Assembly (NCBI GenBank): GCA_026261815.1
Contig: JAMPIT010000437.1
Location: forward strand, 3,844,001 to 3,908,000
Source: Monarcha castaneiventris obscurior
Lineage: Eukaryota > Chordata > Aves > Passeriformes > Monarchidae
Reading direction: 5' to 3'
DNA: 64,000 nt
A program made the translations under genes and the position numbers. Under the pieces are notes generated by a model. The model made no database searches and had not been told where the DNA came from. It saw only the letters and a program-made list of their open reading frames with translations. This document shows positions 26,111 through 39,435 of the stretch, one piece after another; positions within the stretch are counted from its first letter, which is position 1; each line of letters opens with the position of its first letter.

Positions 26111-29100
26111 AGATTGTATCACTCTGGGCTATAACACAAGCCCTGGGTATCACACCAGCTTTGGGGCTGAGGCCCCACAGTGTGGGAGAACATCAGGTCA
26201 GTTGTCACACAACATTGCTCTAGTGAAATTTGCCCTCCAGCCACACCAAAACCTTGTCCTCATATAAACTGTGCCAGTGTCAATTTGCAGGAGACCACAG
26301 AAAAAAAAATCAGCATTATCTGGTAGAGGGTTCCATTGCCTCAGCTCAGGAAGCAAAACCCTTGAGAGGCCAGTGGACCTCACCTGCAATCACATGAAAT
26401 CCCACCTGGCTTTGATTTGAAATGATAAATCACGCCATGTTTTACTGGAAATTGAGCTAAGATTTGTGCAAAAAGTTTGTAAACCTCAGCCTAGGCAGCT
26501 GCCTTCAACAGGCATCACTTTCCATGGGACTTCAGGTTTACTGGCAAATATTTTTCAGGGCTCTGGTTTCTCATCCTTATTGCTCCTGGCCTTCTCCACT
26601 ATGGATTTACATGTCATGATGAGACGAAGTCGGAATCTTAAGACATCCTCATTCTCTGTTAAAAGCAGCTTGTTTTAATGTCACATTGTGCCTGTATCTA
26701 TCCCCAGTGACCAAATTTTTATGAAACAAATTGTCCCATAAGCTCCAAAGAAGGTGCCAAGAATCAGTGATTGCAGAGAGGTGGCCAAAGGAACATTTCA
26801 TTTCTTCTTTGGTAGTAAACAGTAAAAATAAATAACCAATGCCAAGTTGTTTAGTTTTTGCAGTATTTAGAGATGCTGCAATGAGGGAAAGCCCACACCT
26901 CCTAGATGTGAACTGGGGATTTTTATTCCCCACATGCAGCTTTATTACTATAGATCCTGTAGGCATGAAGCCAAGGTACCTATAGATTTCCAGAATGCAA
27001 CAGGAGAACAAAGAGACTGAATGCTCTCTTCATGGCAGGTTACAAACATTGATCTCCTCTTATTTTACCCAATTTGCACTTAACTTTTTCTATTAGCCCT
27101 TTGATTCTGCAGTTTTACAATGTTAAGCTCTGAGGCTGCAGCACAAGTCCATGTTATTAGGTACAGCCTCTGGAAATCCCTCAGCTTCCTCCCCAGAAAT
27201 TGTACCTATTTCAAAGACACTTTAAAGCACAAGTACCAACTTTTAGTATTTTGTCTTAAATCTCAATACCTTTGGTATTTTTCTTGCTGTTGGGGAGAAG
27301 CTCTTCCATGAGTCTGGAGTTCTACCCAGACAAGAAAATTAATATTTGAATGCTGTGATTTGAAGTGGGGAGGAGGAGGTTGGTGGGGCTCCTCCTTGGG
27401 TGACAGTAGTGAAAAAGCAACAGTGAGCTGATTGAGATGAATGCTGCCTTTAAAAGAACCAGAAGCATCTATTCAGTGAGAAAATAGGAGTATTCCATAA
27501 AAGAGATGGGAATCAATTACAGCCTCTCATGAATACAAGGCATGAGCACTAGTTAAAGCAACAGCTCTTGACCCACAAGGATAACCTATTTCTGAACCAC
27601 AGATCACTTTGTAAGAAAACATATGTCAAAACATGCATCTGAGATGCTGAAGCTCCTTTCTTCATCAGTATTGAAAAACCCCTGCAAGAATACAAATTAC
27701 TTTGTGCAAAAATAAGCAACATCAGTGCGAATTACAGCTGCCCCAGTGGAAGAAGCATGCAGTACGTGTAATATTAGGCACCTTTGCCCCGTGAACAAGG
27801 CTAGAGCTGGAACATGACTGCCAGGCAAGGAGCAAAACAACTGGAAAAACAAAAATAAACTCCAAAAGTCATTGAATCAGAAGCAGATGAGATAATTTAA
27901 GATCTGATTTGGTAAATTGAGATGACATTATGGAAGAAGTGGTTGAAAGAAAAATCGAGGATTTGAGAACCCATCAGTCCAGCCGAAGTCACACAGATCT
28001 TTCTTCATAAGCAATGGCTTTTCTCCAATTTAATTTCATTTGGATCAATTACAATTAGCCAGATCCAAGCACAGACTTGTGTAAGTCAAGCTGAGGGAGA
28101 GGACATTAAAACAAATAGTAAAAGAATTGTGACACACTGGAGGGGAGATGGTCAGGCTTACTGAAAACATGGGCATGGCTTCAAAATCTAGCACCCAAAT
28201 CCAGCATTACTAGCCTGCAAGAGAACAGGGCAGTGCTCAGTTTGGATTAACTTAATAAACTAAGGAGTAGGGATTTGGAAATTACTGAGGTTGTTATTGC
28301 AACTGTTCACTTTGTATAAGCAAATAGGGGGTTGAGCCCTCACAAGAGTTGCTCCCAGGAACTGTCAAACAATTTACAATCCTAGGAAAAAAATGCATCA
28401 ATATTGGATTTGAAACCCATCTTGAGAGACTGATCAAATATGAAATCAGTCCTAGAGAACACACTTCAGTACAATGCCTGGGCCCTTAGATAATCCCCAA
28501 TACACGCTGAAGCTGCCTTCCCCCACCCTGCCAAGGGGAAAAACAGAAGGAGTGAAGAAGAGAAAACTGAAGGGCTAAATCCTGCACTCCAACTACTCCA
28601 ACTGAGTGAGCAAACCAGATTCCTTATTTCTAAGTGTGAAAGTGGATGGGACATCCCTCAGGGTACCCAATGGCTTACACTGCAAATCCTGCACTGGGGC
28701 TAAGGTCATTGCTCTTGCTTTCTACTGTTTTAACTGTTAGTAATAATTATATAAATATTCTAACAATTACAAATGTCATTAGTTAAACTTATACCCCTTA
28801 TAATACATAATCCATGTTTTGATCACATTGAAATCTTTTTACCCTCATATGAGTTTGAATCATATTCTTTTTGAAAGCCAATGTCATTTTTGGTCCCATT
28901 GGAAGGCTGTGGAAGACAAGAATTCCAGTGCAATCTTTTTGGCTTTAATTCGAGCTGAAGACACCTGAGGTGAAAAAGTCACAAGTATATTTGTAGTCCA
29001 AAGCAGAAGGAATTACACACTGAGATCTAAGAAGAATAATTTTCAGAATGTGAAGATAACAATTTAATTATTTCCTTCAGAAATTCAAAACTGAATTACC

Positions 29101-29620
29101 AAAGCCAGCACATCCACATAATTTGGGATAGTGTCTGAAGTCTTCTTTCCTTTACTCTTCGTTGTCTCTGCTCACAGCTTGCAATTAAATAAAATGCTAT
29201 GAAAATTCAGTGCCAGCTGTTAGCAACATCATCTACCACTGGCAAAAAATAGCACCAGGGAAAATTAAACTACCTGGTGTCTGGTTATAATTAAAGTCCA
29301 ACAGACCAGGCATGGCTGCTCCTGTGTGCACCTTGCTAGGGACCACCAGCTCCAGCTGAAGGACAGTACATGGCTCTCTTTCTAGAACATCCATAGGAAA
29401 TGGCTGTGAAAATAATTCTGCTATTGGCAGATGGTGTTTTTTCAAAACAAAGAACAAAAACACAAATCAAAATCCTTACTCTTCATGCAGTGATTTCTCA
29501 TGCTGATAATTAAGTCCATTTTGCATATTGCAAAATCACACTGACTGTCACTGTAAATTTTCTCCTGTTATTGACAAACTGTTTGCAGATCCAGAGACGA
29601 GTGGGCCTTTTTCTAAATCC
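26111..29620. other. Unassigned non-coding DNA
   Basis: No gene is recognised. The DNA is AT-rich, especially 28720-28860 and 29030-29100. The longest frame (26649-27011, minus strand, 120 codons) has no recognisable domain. No mobile element was identified. Confidence 0.42.
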
Positions 29621-29625
29621 ATGAT

Positions 29626-29640
29626 TATGTATATATATAT
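29626..29640. repeat. (AT)n microsatellite
   Basis: A short run of alternating T and A is seen directly. Confidence 0.75.
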
Positions 29641-32300
29641 CACCTACATCACTGACATCATCCAATAAACTTAATTGACGGCGGTTTGTCTTAACTAACC
29701 TACATTTTCAAGGTGTTGTCATGCAGAATGAAATGTGTGTGCATTTAAAATCCGCACCCCCTGGGATGGCTGGCGCAGGTACAAATTCCCAGTTATAAAG
29801 CTGAGTTATAACCCAGCCTTCCCAAGAAATGCTGATGGCATTAGTGGTGTGATTTCTGATAAGATGCCCAAGCCCTCCTTGCCTTCGTCCTACCTCCCAA
29901 CCAGCACGTGCAGGTTTCCCAGCCACCTCCAGGGATGGTTAATCACCAGCCAGTGATGCATTTCTCTCCCTGGCTATACAGACCAGCAGGCACAGCATGT
30001 ACAGTGTCCCTGGAATATCACCTCACTCTGCCTCTGCAGTTTCACCATCTGAACTTTATATTCCGTGGGGTTGTCTGATGAAAATAAATGAAGAAATTTC
30101 TCATACTCCACAGACAGCGACACATCACGACAAGACTCATACCAGACTCATGTTATGAGTCAAAGGAATCATAGAGCTCTGCCTCACCAGAAACCACTTG
30201 GAACAGGATCATTGCTTTGGATGCGCACAAGGCAGCCGTGGAACAAATGAGCACGCCAAAATACAGCAGAGCTTAGGACACTTCTGAGTTTTTAACATGT
30301 TATTAGAGATGAGCGAATGCATCCCAGAACAAAGCACACAATTAACTGATCTTATTCCAGACCCTTTCGAAATCTGTGCAGTGAAGTCCCTCTTCCCCTG
30401 CCTGCCACTGAAGCCCACAAGACACACTATCTTTGAAAATATACTGCAGAATTCCCAGGGTCAGTGGGTCTGGCATCGTCTGCTGGGCTGGCTGCAGGCT
30501 CCACATCGCGTGCGCTGGGGCTTCCTCAGGGGGAGCAGCACTCGCTGCATTCCACCTTCTTAATGGGGTGTAATCAGGAACACGCTTGCTTCAGACCTAT
30601 TAGTGAGCTTCCCACTTTGAACTCAAACTCGTTCTTAAAGTCATTTTTATAAAACCTTAATGTGAAATAGTTGTCATTTTGTTAATAACGGTGCCTGGAG
30701 TTCTCTCTGATGAGATTTCAGCCCACTGTGTTTCCCTGCTTTCTGCATGAGAAAATACAGACATGCTACTTTCTCCTTCAGCTTTCTTCTTTTATTTTTT
30801 TTAAGCTGTATAAAATAATGGGATGTTTTGTTTGTCTGATACTGAATCCGAAACAGAGTCACAACGCAGAGTTGGAAAAGCCTGCCTTAGGTTTTGGCTA
30901 CAAAAGCTATATTTGTTTTTGGATCACTGCATAAATGGGGTCAGATTAATACTTCCTTGGTTTCAAAAACACACTGTACAAATTTGCCTGATTCAAATGC
31001 TAAACCTGTGAGTTGTCAGTTTAAACAAGCAGCATGATTCTTTCTCTTTGTCATTATCCAAAAGAAAAACAAGTGGTAGATCCTCCCTTTCCCCTGCACT
31101 CCAGAGGACTGTCATTAAAAAAATGACAGTGTTTGTAACTGTTTTAATACTGGGGCATTCCATTCAGACAGAGATGCTGACAATCAGCCTGGCTTAAAAA
31201 CTGCTATTGGGTACTCAAATAGCCAACTCAAATACTGGCTTGCACTGAATCAGATTTATTAGTACACTCACAAGACAAAAGGGCAGAAGCAGCTATCCCA
31301 TGTGACTGCACTGCTCAGGCTATTGCATTTTACCCAGGCACCCTTGAAAGCAGCTGAAAATCCTGGATTTGGCTCGAAGGCACCCAGAAAGTGCACAGTT
31401 CCAGAGGGATGAGGAATGTACCCATTAACCAGCAGGTTTGCTGTAGTGGTTCATCTGCTCTGTTGTCCAGGAGCCTCTGCAGACAGCTCCCCACACCCCT
31501 CAAGTGCCCCCCAAACTGCTGGGAAACCTCCCCAAAATCACATCCCCCTGTTAGCTCAGTGGAGCACTCCAGCTCTCGCCTGCTCTGACTTTAAAGGACG
31601 TGGAAGGAGTTCTCCAGCCTTGGCTGTGCTCTGAGAGGAGTTCCTCCCTGGATTGGGTCCAGCCAGCGCGGCTTTCCCAGCCCAACCTCCCAGCCTGCAG
31701 CACAGCCCAAAAATCCTTAACCGAGTCCACCCCATCAGCCTGGCAGGGAGCATGGCTCAGAATTTATGTTTTATTAAAGCAACATCAGGAACACCTTTCA
31801 GTGTGCATGAGCATCTATTCTTACACTCAGTAAAAGCTCCCATCCAGCTCCTGGCACTATCTGTGATCTCAAGAAGAAATGTTAAAATCCCTCTGTCTAA
31901 GTCACTGGACAGGGATTAAGATAAACTTAGGTTCAGTTCTTAACTCTACCACAATATTTCCTTGTGTTTCAGCTGCCTATGAAACTCTTTTATACCCTGG
32001 ATATCCCAGTTTATATAATTGCCAGAGCTGCGTAGAAACGGGAAATTTCAATTTTCAGGAAAAAACCTCTAAATTGGAACTGAAAGCCAAAAGGTCAATG
32101 CTGCTCTTGAAAGAAATACTCAGGAAAAAATCCTGGATTCAGAGAGAGTTAAACACATAAGTCAATATTTCATTTAATATTTAAACTTTCTTAGGTTAAG
32201 TCCATTCAATTTTAATTTGTACTTCAAGGCCTGAAAAATGTTAAGAGAAAAAATGTTGTATTATAAAGTTCTATTTGACATAAACAAATTATTCTATGAT
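29641..32300. other. Unassigned non-coding DNA with one dyad site
   Basis: No gene is recognised. A perfect inverted repeat pairs GACTCAT (30145-30151) with ATGAGTC (30155-30161). Its right arm overlaps TGAGTCA, the AP-1 consensus. GACTCAT also repeats directly just upstream (30134-30140). Elsewhere only short frames occur. Confidence 0.45.
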
Positions 32301-32302
32301 AT

Positions 32303-32319
32303 ACATATATATATATACA
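32303..32319. repeat. (AT)n microsatellite
   Basis: About six TA dinucleotides with ACAT/ATAC edges are seen directly. Confidence 0.75.
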
Positions 32320-35300
32320 CCTCAAAACAAGAAATATGCTGACACTGGAGAAACAAAATGGGAAAACTGAAAACAAATGCTAATTTTTAAATAAGTTACT
32401 TCAAATTTCCCATCAAAAGTGTGGAAATATAGACACCATCCCACAGATCACTGGTGCTTTATTGGAAGGTTTCTCAATGGTTTTCCCTACAGTGAAGCAA
32501 TATCACCATCAGGTGCTGTGTGGATGGAGACACCAGATGTTCCCTGGTATCTGCATAGTCACCTTCTTTCAGAAGACAACTGATAAATAGCACCTGCTGC
32601 ACATTTTGCTTCTCATGAACCAAAAGGCCTGGAAGGGGAATGGAACCACCTCGTCTTTTCATGCGTTCAGTGACTTAGGTGGCTGTGAAGCCACGTGCTG
32701 GAAAGGAAAACTTCCATGCTCATATTATTTGTCAATAATTTTTGGATTTTCCTATTATTTCTAATCTCTCCCACATGAGACCTCAAGGAGAGAGTTGGTG
32801 TGTTTAGACTTCCTTTATTCAAGCAGGAGAATCATCAACAGCTCCAGGCTGGCCATTGGTTTTGCCACACCTTCCTGCCTAGGAACCAGCTATTTATCAG
32901 CTGCTCCCAGTGCCCTGGACTAAGAGTGACCATCCCACTGCTGGGATTGGTCTGCCCACCTGCCCTGGGCTCTACACTTCTCCTGCTGCCTGTGACGAGC
33001 ATCCTGCCTCTGGAAAGTCTTCTGCCTTCACCAGTGGTGCTTTACAAGCTCCTGGAGGATTGGTTTTTAACAGCCAATGGCAGAGGTGGGGTCGCTTACC
33101 CGAGCCTTCCCCAGAGACCTGGCAGAGTTTATGGCCAAACTTCAGCCGAGCTGCGCCGGCTCCCGGGGAGAAACGCTCACACAGTGCTTCTGTTTCTCCT
33201 CACTCGTTCGGGCTCCATATGTGAAATACCAAGGTGTAAAAAGCCAGAGCCTGATGTAAATATTGCATGGCCAAGCCCAGCAGCTAAGCCATCATTAGGT
33301 GTTGACTTGACAAATTTTCTGGGGTCGATACCTGTGTAGTCTTTCCTATAAAGCAAGCCAGCTTGTTTCTCTCTTCTTGCTGTTGCAGGCCAGTTTTAAA
33401 CCTCCCTGAAGACTTTATTTGTAGGATGTGCCTTCGCTTATGGAAAAGTAGCACGTGCAGACAAAATAACTGTTTTTCAGGTTTGATGTTCCAGCCCAGC
33501 TGAAACTAATCAAAAGTCTGAGATCTTTGGACCCTGGTAGGGCAAAACTCCTAATGAAGACGGATGTTGGACAACCAGGGGAATGAAACAGTATCTGGTC
33601 TCATCTGTACCACAGGGTGGATTTCTACCCAAGAGAATTAAAGTGATTGAGTTGTGTCCTTTTTCATAGTATCCTTCTATTTCTTCCATTTAAGTCATCT
33701 CACTGTGTACTTTTCCCTGTTTCCTTCAAGACCTACAAAAGATGCTCGTGCTTGTTTGCTTCAAGGGATATAACTGGGAAATCTCAGTCTCTCCTCTTTC
33801 ACAGAAAAAGTTTTTTATCTTTAGCTTTGAGGATTTACTCAATGACTTGGCCAACTCAGCCAAGTCCTACCTATGCACCCATTTACATATGACACATGCT
33901 CAGCTCCCATTCAAGCACCTAAAGAAAAAATGTAATTTCTCTGCAGTGGCAAGATTTTGTTTCCACCAGTTTTTGTTGTAGAAAATGTGTTAAAAATGAG
34001 AAAAATGGCTCAATGCCAAAAATAGCCCATCCTGGGACTGCCTAAGTGGGGCCAGAGTGTTTCTTAATATCACATATATTGTTGAACCTGATGTCCCATA
34101 TCTGTCCTAGCTAAAGAAATAGAAAATGCCTGTGTGCCATCAGAGGTGGGCATGGCAGCGGCACCTCCTTTTCCACGCCAACTCTTGGATCCATTCATGC
34201 CCTAAAACATGTAATTTCACTACACTTCTCATTATATCAGTTTTTATTGCTCTATATTCTCTTGGCCATGAAATTATCCAAGCCTTTAAAAAAAGGAAAA
34301 AAGTGCAAATAATGAAATTTGTATTTACAGTGGTAAAGAAGAACACCAGAGTTTTACCGGGAAAAGTTTAATAAATAAAGGCCCTTGTCCCCACCCTGCC
34401 TTGCCATTTGTAGCTTCCCAGTTCCCTTAATGCCTAATCTTCAGTCGCAGTGAAACCAGATGGTTAAACAATTAGATAAATCACGGGCATTGCTTACTTT
34501 GTCTCTTCTGTAAGCACCAAACAATAAATCTCACAACTTTCTTTCCAGGAAAGCGATGGTGAATGCCCAACCCCAGCTCAGCAGCCGGACTCCTATTTCC
34601 TGGGCCCACAGAAGATAGAAAATATCACATTTCTACCTCATTCGACCCTTTCAATATCCCTGTCACGCTTCATTGCTTTACAAGGCATCATTTCACTGTT
34701 GCAACAAAGATTACAGGGAATCTAACAGGTAAGGCCCCAAGCAAACACGGAGCAGAGCGGACCCAAACAGGAGGCACAAGGACTTCATGTCTTATCTGCT
34801 CCCCATCTTGGCATTTCTAACCACAAGGACTGCCCTGCTGACAGCCCTGCCTGTCCTCAGGCCATGAATCTGTAATAAGATATATACACACAACAAATAA
34901 TAGAGGTGGTTTGTTGTGTTTGGGGTTTGTTTTTTTTCTGAAAAAATATATACCGAGGTAATTAAATTGCTAACATGATGGATGGCCTCATTTTATATTT
35001 GAATTCAAAGTGACTTGCTATAACACATAGAAAAGTGACTTACTGCAAAAAAAGGATAATGCTATAACTTTCACTGAAATAGAAATATGGATATTTGCCT
35101 TGAATTCTGAAGAATCAAACTTTGATGCTCTTGCAATGACAAGGTATAGCATTTGGATTTTTTACCCCCAAATCCTAGAGCATTTTGGAGGCATTAAGTA
35201 ACTCAAAAGCAGAGAAACTGAAGCATTATGAGGTTGCAATATATTTTAGGTAACATAGAAAAAAAAAATCACAATAACCTGGGAAGGAGACTAATTATTT

Positions 35301-36190
35301 AAGTACTCGACCTTATACAAGCCCTGCACAATAATATATTGTATACGGCTTTGGCAGCATCACCCGTAGTTAAGGCTGTACAAACTCTCATTTACAGATC
35401 TCATTTTCAGCTGACCTAAAGAGAATTTAAGAGTATCATATCAATACCACTGTCACATCTTCGTGATATGGGAAAATTGTCTGATTTCCTCATCCCCCTT
35501 CCTCCTATACCACAGGAGAAAAATAAGAAGCACTGACCAACAGCTAAAAATATTTCAGAATAGCTTCAGGTCTTTCACAGAGCCATTAAACAAACTAAGG
35601 ATTTGATGTCATGTTTGAAGGCTTCTGTTAATGGGAAGTTTGGGTTGTAATGCATTATAATTTAGGAGATCTAACTTTGCATTTGTTCTCTTTCTGTGAG
35701 AAATTTGTGATCCATACCGCAAGCTGTGGAAGCATTGGCCAGCAGCCATGAAAGTATTAAATGTAAATGGCTTTTTACCTCAGCAGTTATTTGCTGTGCA
35801 GCAATGCTGGGTTTAAAAATCCACTCCAAAACCCTGTAAATCCTGGTATATATTTTCTTGCTTTTGCCTGACACTCATAGAGTTAACAGGCAAAAAACAT
35901 TTCAATAAAACTTCCATACAAAGGAGCTAAGATGTTAAAAACTCACTGTTCACATCTGTTCATCATTTCATTGTGCGGCCACACGTTAGATAACCGTGCG
36001 TACTCGCAAGAGCACAATACCCAGCCCTGACCTCAGCTGTGACATCAAACAAGCACACGGGGGAATTATTCCAGGCTTTTGGCACTGGCGTGGTTGACTT
36101 TCACATAGCGGGGAGCAGAAAAACTGTGCCTGACGAGTGATGAAACTGCAGGATTACCAACCAACTTTTATCAGCCCTTCGCTGTGGGTT
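32320..36190. other. Unassigned non-coding DNA
   Basis: No gene is recognised. A 179-codon frame (32800-33339, plus strand) overlaps two other frames in a GC-richer patch. Its product has no known domain and nearby sequence shows no exon structure. A minor CpG cluster of about ten sites lies at 33090-33215. The region 34870-35500 is AT-rich. Confidence 0.42.
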
Positions 36191-36204
36191 TCTTTGCAAT
36201 AGGA

Positions 36205-36400
36205 AAATGTGAGCATGTAAATAGGTCCATCCCCTGAAATTAGGCGAACATCATAACAGGGCAGTTAACTAACCTGTAATTACACTGTCACTTGTATTAA
36301 CTCCATCACCCGCTAATAGAGTAAGTTATAGTGGAAGCAGCCAATGTTGTTAGGAGGGTTATTTATTTTATGCCCTAATTAATCAGTACTGACACTGAAC
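36205..36400. promoter_or_regulatory. Candidate conserved regulatory element with homeodomain-type palindrome
   Basis: The block contains the ten-base palindrome TGTAATTACA at 36275-36284, which includes the TAATTA core bound by many homeodomain proteins. It also has TAATTAAT at 36376-36383 and further TATTAAC- and CTAATAG-type words between them. The block has no repeats and no usable reading frame. This composition is typical of deeply conserved developmental enhancers; conservation was not tested. Confidence 0.33.
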
Positions 36401-39090
36401 CACATCCTTCCTCTTTCCTCATTATTTAAATCACCCATTTATATGGATGAGCCTCTTTGCTTTGTGCATTTCATTAATGCCTCAACATGCTCCCACAAGG
36501 AAAGCGGCGGGCGCTGTTCCGGAGAGGGGGCAGCAGAAACGCCTGGAGGGTGCTCTGCTCTCCCAACCTTTATTCCCTGGGAAGGGCAGCAGGAAGTCAA
36601 TGGGGTTGAGCCTCTGGGCTCTCAGGGGTCTGATCCTCTCATGGTGCAAGGGAAGAAGCAGCTTCCCTGGGTTGGCCCAATTTCAAGCATTTGGTACTTG
36701 AGGAGGCAGAAGAGGACATCTTTTAGGAGGGCACCACCGCACAAGGAAACTTTTGCTGCAAGACAGGCACATGCTTCAGTGATTTCCTGAATCCAGGTCC
36801 TGATCCTAAAATTGGAAGTGACAGGTAGAAGTTCCCTTACCCACCAATCATCCGTCCTGAGGCTGCGAGTGAAATAGAGACGTAAAAACTACTTGGTCTG
36901 CAGGATGGAGATCAAAGCGTGGTGGGTTTCAATTGACTAGAAGGCAATTTGGAAAAGTGAAATTCAGAATATCTTGTGCAGGGCTTTATGTAGGGGTACA
37001 CAAGCTCTTATAGCTCCCCTAAACTTTGGGGGATTTTTTGCACCCATGTTTTTAAGGGGTTACCTCTGCAGTACTTCTTAGCAGAACAGCCAAAACAAAG
37101 TATTTTTGACGGAACAATTTAAAGCCAATTTTTTTTTACAGTCATTTGTTTTACATTGCCCTTTTTCCAGACTTTTTCTAAGTGCACACCTCCCAGGCAG
37201 ACACTTGCTGTTGCACACGTGTAGACTCAGCAGAGCCACTTGAAAAGGCTACCAGAATTTTTTGAGTGACTACTAACTTGTTTAAAAAAAATGCACAGAT
37301 GAGCTCACATTAATGACTCTCCCTCGATGCAAGCAGCCTCCCTGAGGCTGTCTTGGAAGGTCAACAAGGAGATGGGGAAGCCTGGCTGAGGACCAGGCAA
37401 CAGGACAGAGCCCAGCCTGGGCCCCCAGGAGACACCCGCTCACAATTTCCATGCTCTGCTGCCCTCCCTGGCATCACAGCTGAGGAAGTCTAACATTGAA
37501 AAAACACCCCAAACCTCTTTAAGTTGTTATTCTGCTTCCTGCCTTCAACACAAGCAGCTCCTGACACAGTTCAGTCACTTCCAAAGTGGGGCTGAGCTCT
37601 GAAAATTCAAAACTCACAGGGGATGGAAAGGAGGATGCACTCCCAGGATTGGGAAAGTTTTAATGGTGTAGCATTGTCCAAAACCAGCTTAGCAGGATAA
37701 TGGAGAAGGTCTAGTACCCCAGAGGAACAAAATCTGAACCCAGCTCATTCAGGGCTCCCTATATCCCCTTCAGGTTGTCCAGGAGCCTCTGACACCTCTC
37801 CAGACCCATACTACATTGCCTGGGGCAGGGACACCTGGAAACGCGGGCTCGTAGGTCAAACTGGTTATCGACAGACTCTTTGGAAGCTGCTTTTTCTAAA
37901 AGAAGACAAATGACACAAGGCTGTGCATACTTTACTTGAGTAAAGCTCAAACACAGCTTTGGTGGGCTTTAAGAGGACAAAAACCAGTTGCACGATTTAC
38001 TTCAAAGCTGACAAACGTGATTCTACTTGCAACAGTAACAAAGGGATTTTTATAACTTCGGGAATTTTTAACCCGGAGTAAACTGAGATGATCTAGTTCA
38101 AGAGAATATTTTAAAACATTGTAAACTATATTATTAATTTGGATAACATTCTTGTTTTGGAAGAAACATGTACAATTTTACCAGTGCAGCTTTCAAGCAG
38201 CAGCTCCATGCCAACACTGGTAGCTGCAAACCAACACAGCTCTCAAAAACGAGGAAACATTATCCAGTGCCACATTCGGAAACCAAAGGCCATGTGCAGC
38301 TACATTAACTTGTGGTTCAAGGCCAATAATTAAACCATCCAGGTTCCATCCAAATATTTTTCTGACTCCCCAAACATTTTGCCAAACCATGAACTAATTT
38401 TCACCATGAAGGCTTTCTCAGATTTAGCACATATTTGGAGACAGTTGCTCACTCGGCAGAGCTCCAGGGGCTCTCAAAACCTTGTGGTGAAAACTGGTCA
38501 AAAGTTGCCAAGTGTGTATTGTCCCACGAAACTTGGTGTGTCAGAAACCATATAAACCAAACCAAAGCTGTACAACTTTTCCATGAAGTTCATACCCAAA
38601 ACCTTGCAAGGCCCTGTTGCCCACGCTGTGAAATGTTGCTCAGACAAACCAGATTTTGTCCAACCTTCCCTGTAACCTTCTGACTGTGAAGGAGGCCTTG
38701 GCCAGAATTTTCCTCTTTTTTTATTTTCTGTGAAAGCCCCCATCTTATGTGTTTATTAGTGGAGAGAAAAACTATGAGCCTTCAGTGGGTATCATGATCT
38801 TGATCCTTCCTAGCTGAAGTCCAAGCGTTTGAGTGTCCCATCAAACTCTGTGTTTTAACACCCTTCTTTCCAGTTATATAGATCTGGGCATTTAAGGTGT
38901 GTTACTATTAGAACACACAAAATCTACTACATACGTGAATGTCCACTCAAACCCTCTGACAAGAAAAGCATTTAAGGTCTGACATCTTTGCAGCAGAGCA
39001 AAAGTCAAAAACTCTGGGACCAGCCAAGTGCCCCATCCTGCTCCTATTTCAGTCAACAGCGCTGGTCCCCCTGGCTCAGCAGTGACAGCT
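36401..39090. other. Unassigned non-coding DNA
   Basis: No gene is recognised. A weak trace at about 37570-37612 ('cagtcacttccaaagtgggg' and 'ctgagctctgaaaattcaaa') resembles the wording of ancient amniote repeats, but too little is left to call it. A T run lies near 37131-37138. Confidence 0.4.
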
Positions 39091-39094
39091 ATGA

Positions 39095-39435
39095 GAATTG
39101 CCAAAGAAATGCACATTAATTATCATTACTGTGTCTGTTATTGTATAACAGACTGTGATTCTGTACTTTATCTCCTGGACCATTATCTCCTGCCATGTGA
39201 TCTAAGTGTTGATACTGCTAATGTAAAGGAACACAGAACAGTAGTCATTTATCCTGCAAAAGACCTCGTGCTTTTCTTGTTCTATCAATCATTAAACAAG
39301 TAATGTCTTTTGTGTTATTGCCTTGACATTCATTAACACTCACGTCACAGGAAATCTTTGCAATTAAAAACCTTATTGACGATCTGTGGTTGTTTCTCAT
39401 TGGCGTGTAACAAGCAAGATAATAAAAAATGAAAA
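39095..39435. promoter_or_regulatory. Candidate conserved regulatory element
   Basis: The AT-rich block carries TAATTA (39117-39122) with ATCATTA next to it. It also has a CACGTCA sequence (39341-39347), which is a CRE-like half palindrome, and TGTGGTT (39385-39391), the RUNX core. No repeats or credible reading frames are present. The motifs are seen directly; the regulatory role is inferred only from their density and the block's composition. Confidence 0.3.

Noticed and set aside
32800..33339. 179-codon open frame, plus strand
   Set aside because: No domain, leucine/proline-rich composition from a GC-rich patch, two other frames overlap it.
34909..34940. TTTG/TTTTG-rich tract
   Set aside because: Plain low-complexity sequence, no element ends.
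37570..37612. Trace resembling an ancient amniote repeat
   Set aside because: Too short and diverged to separate from chance.
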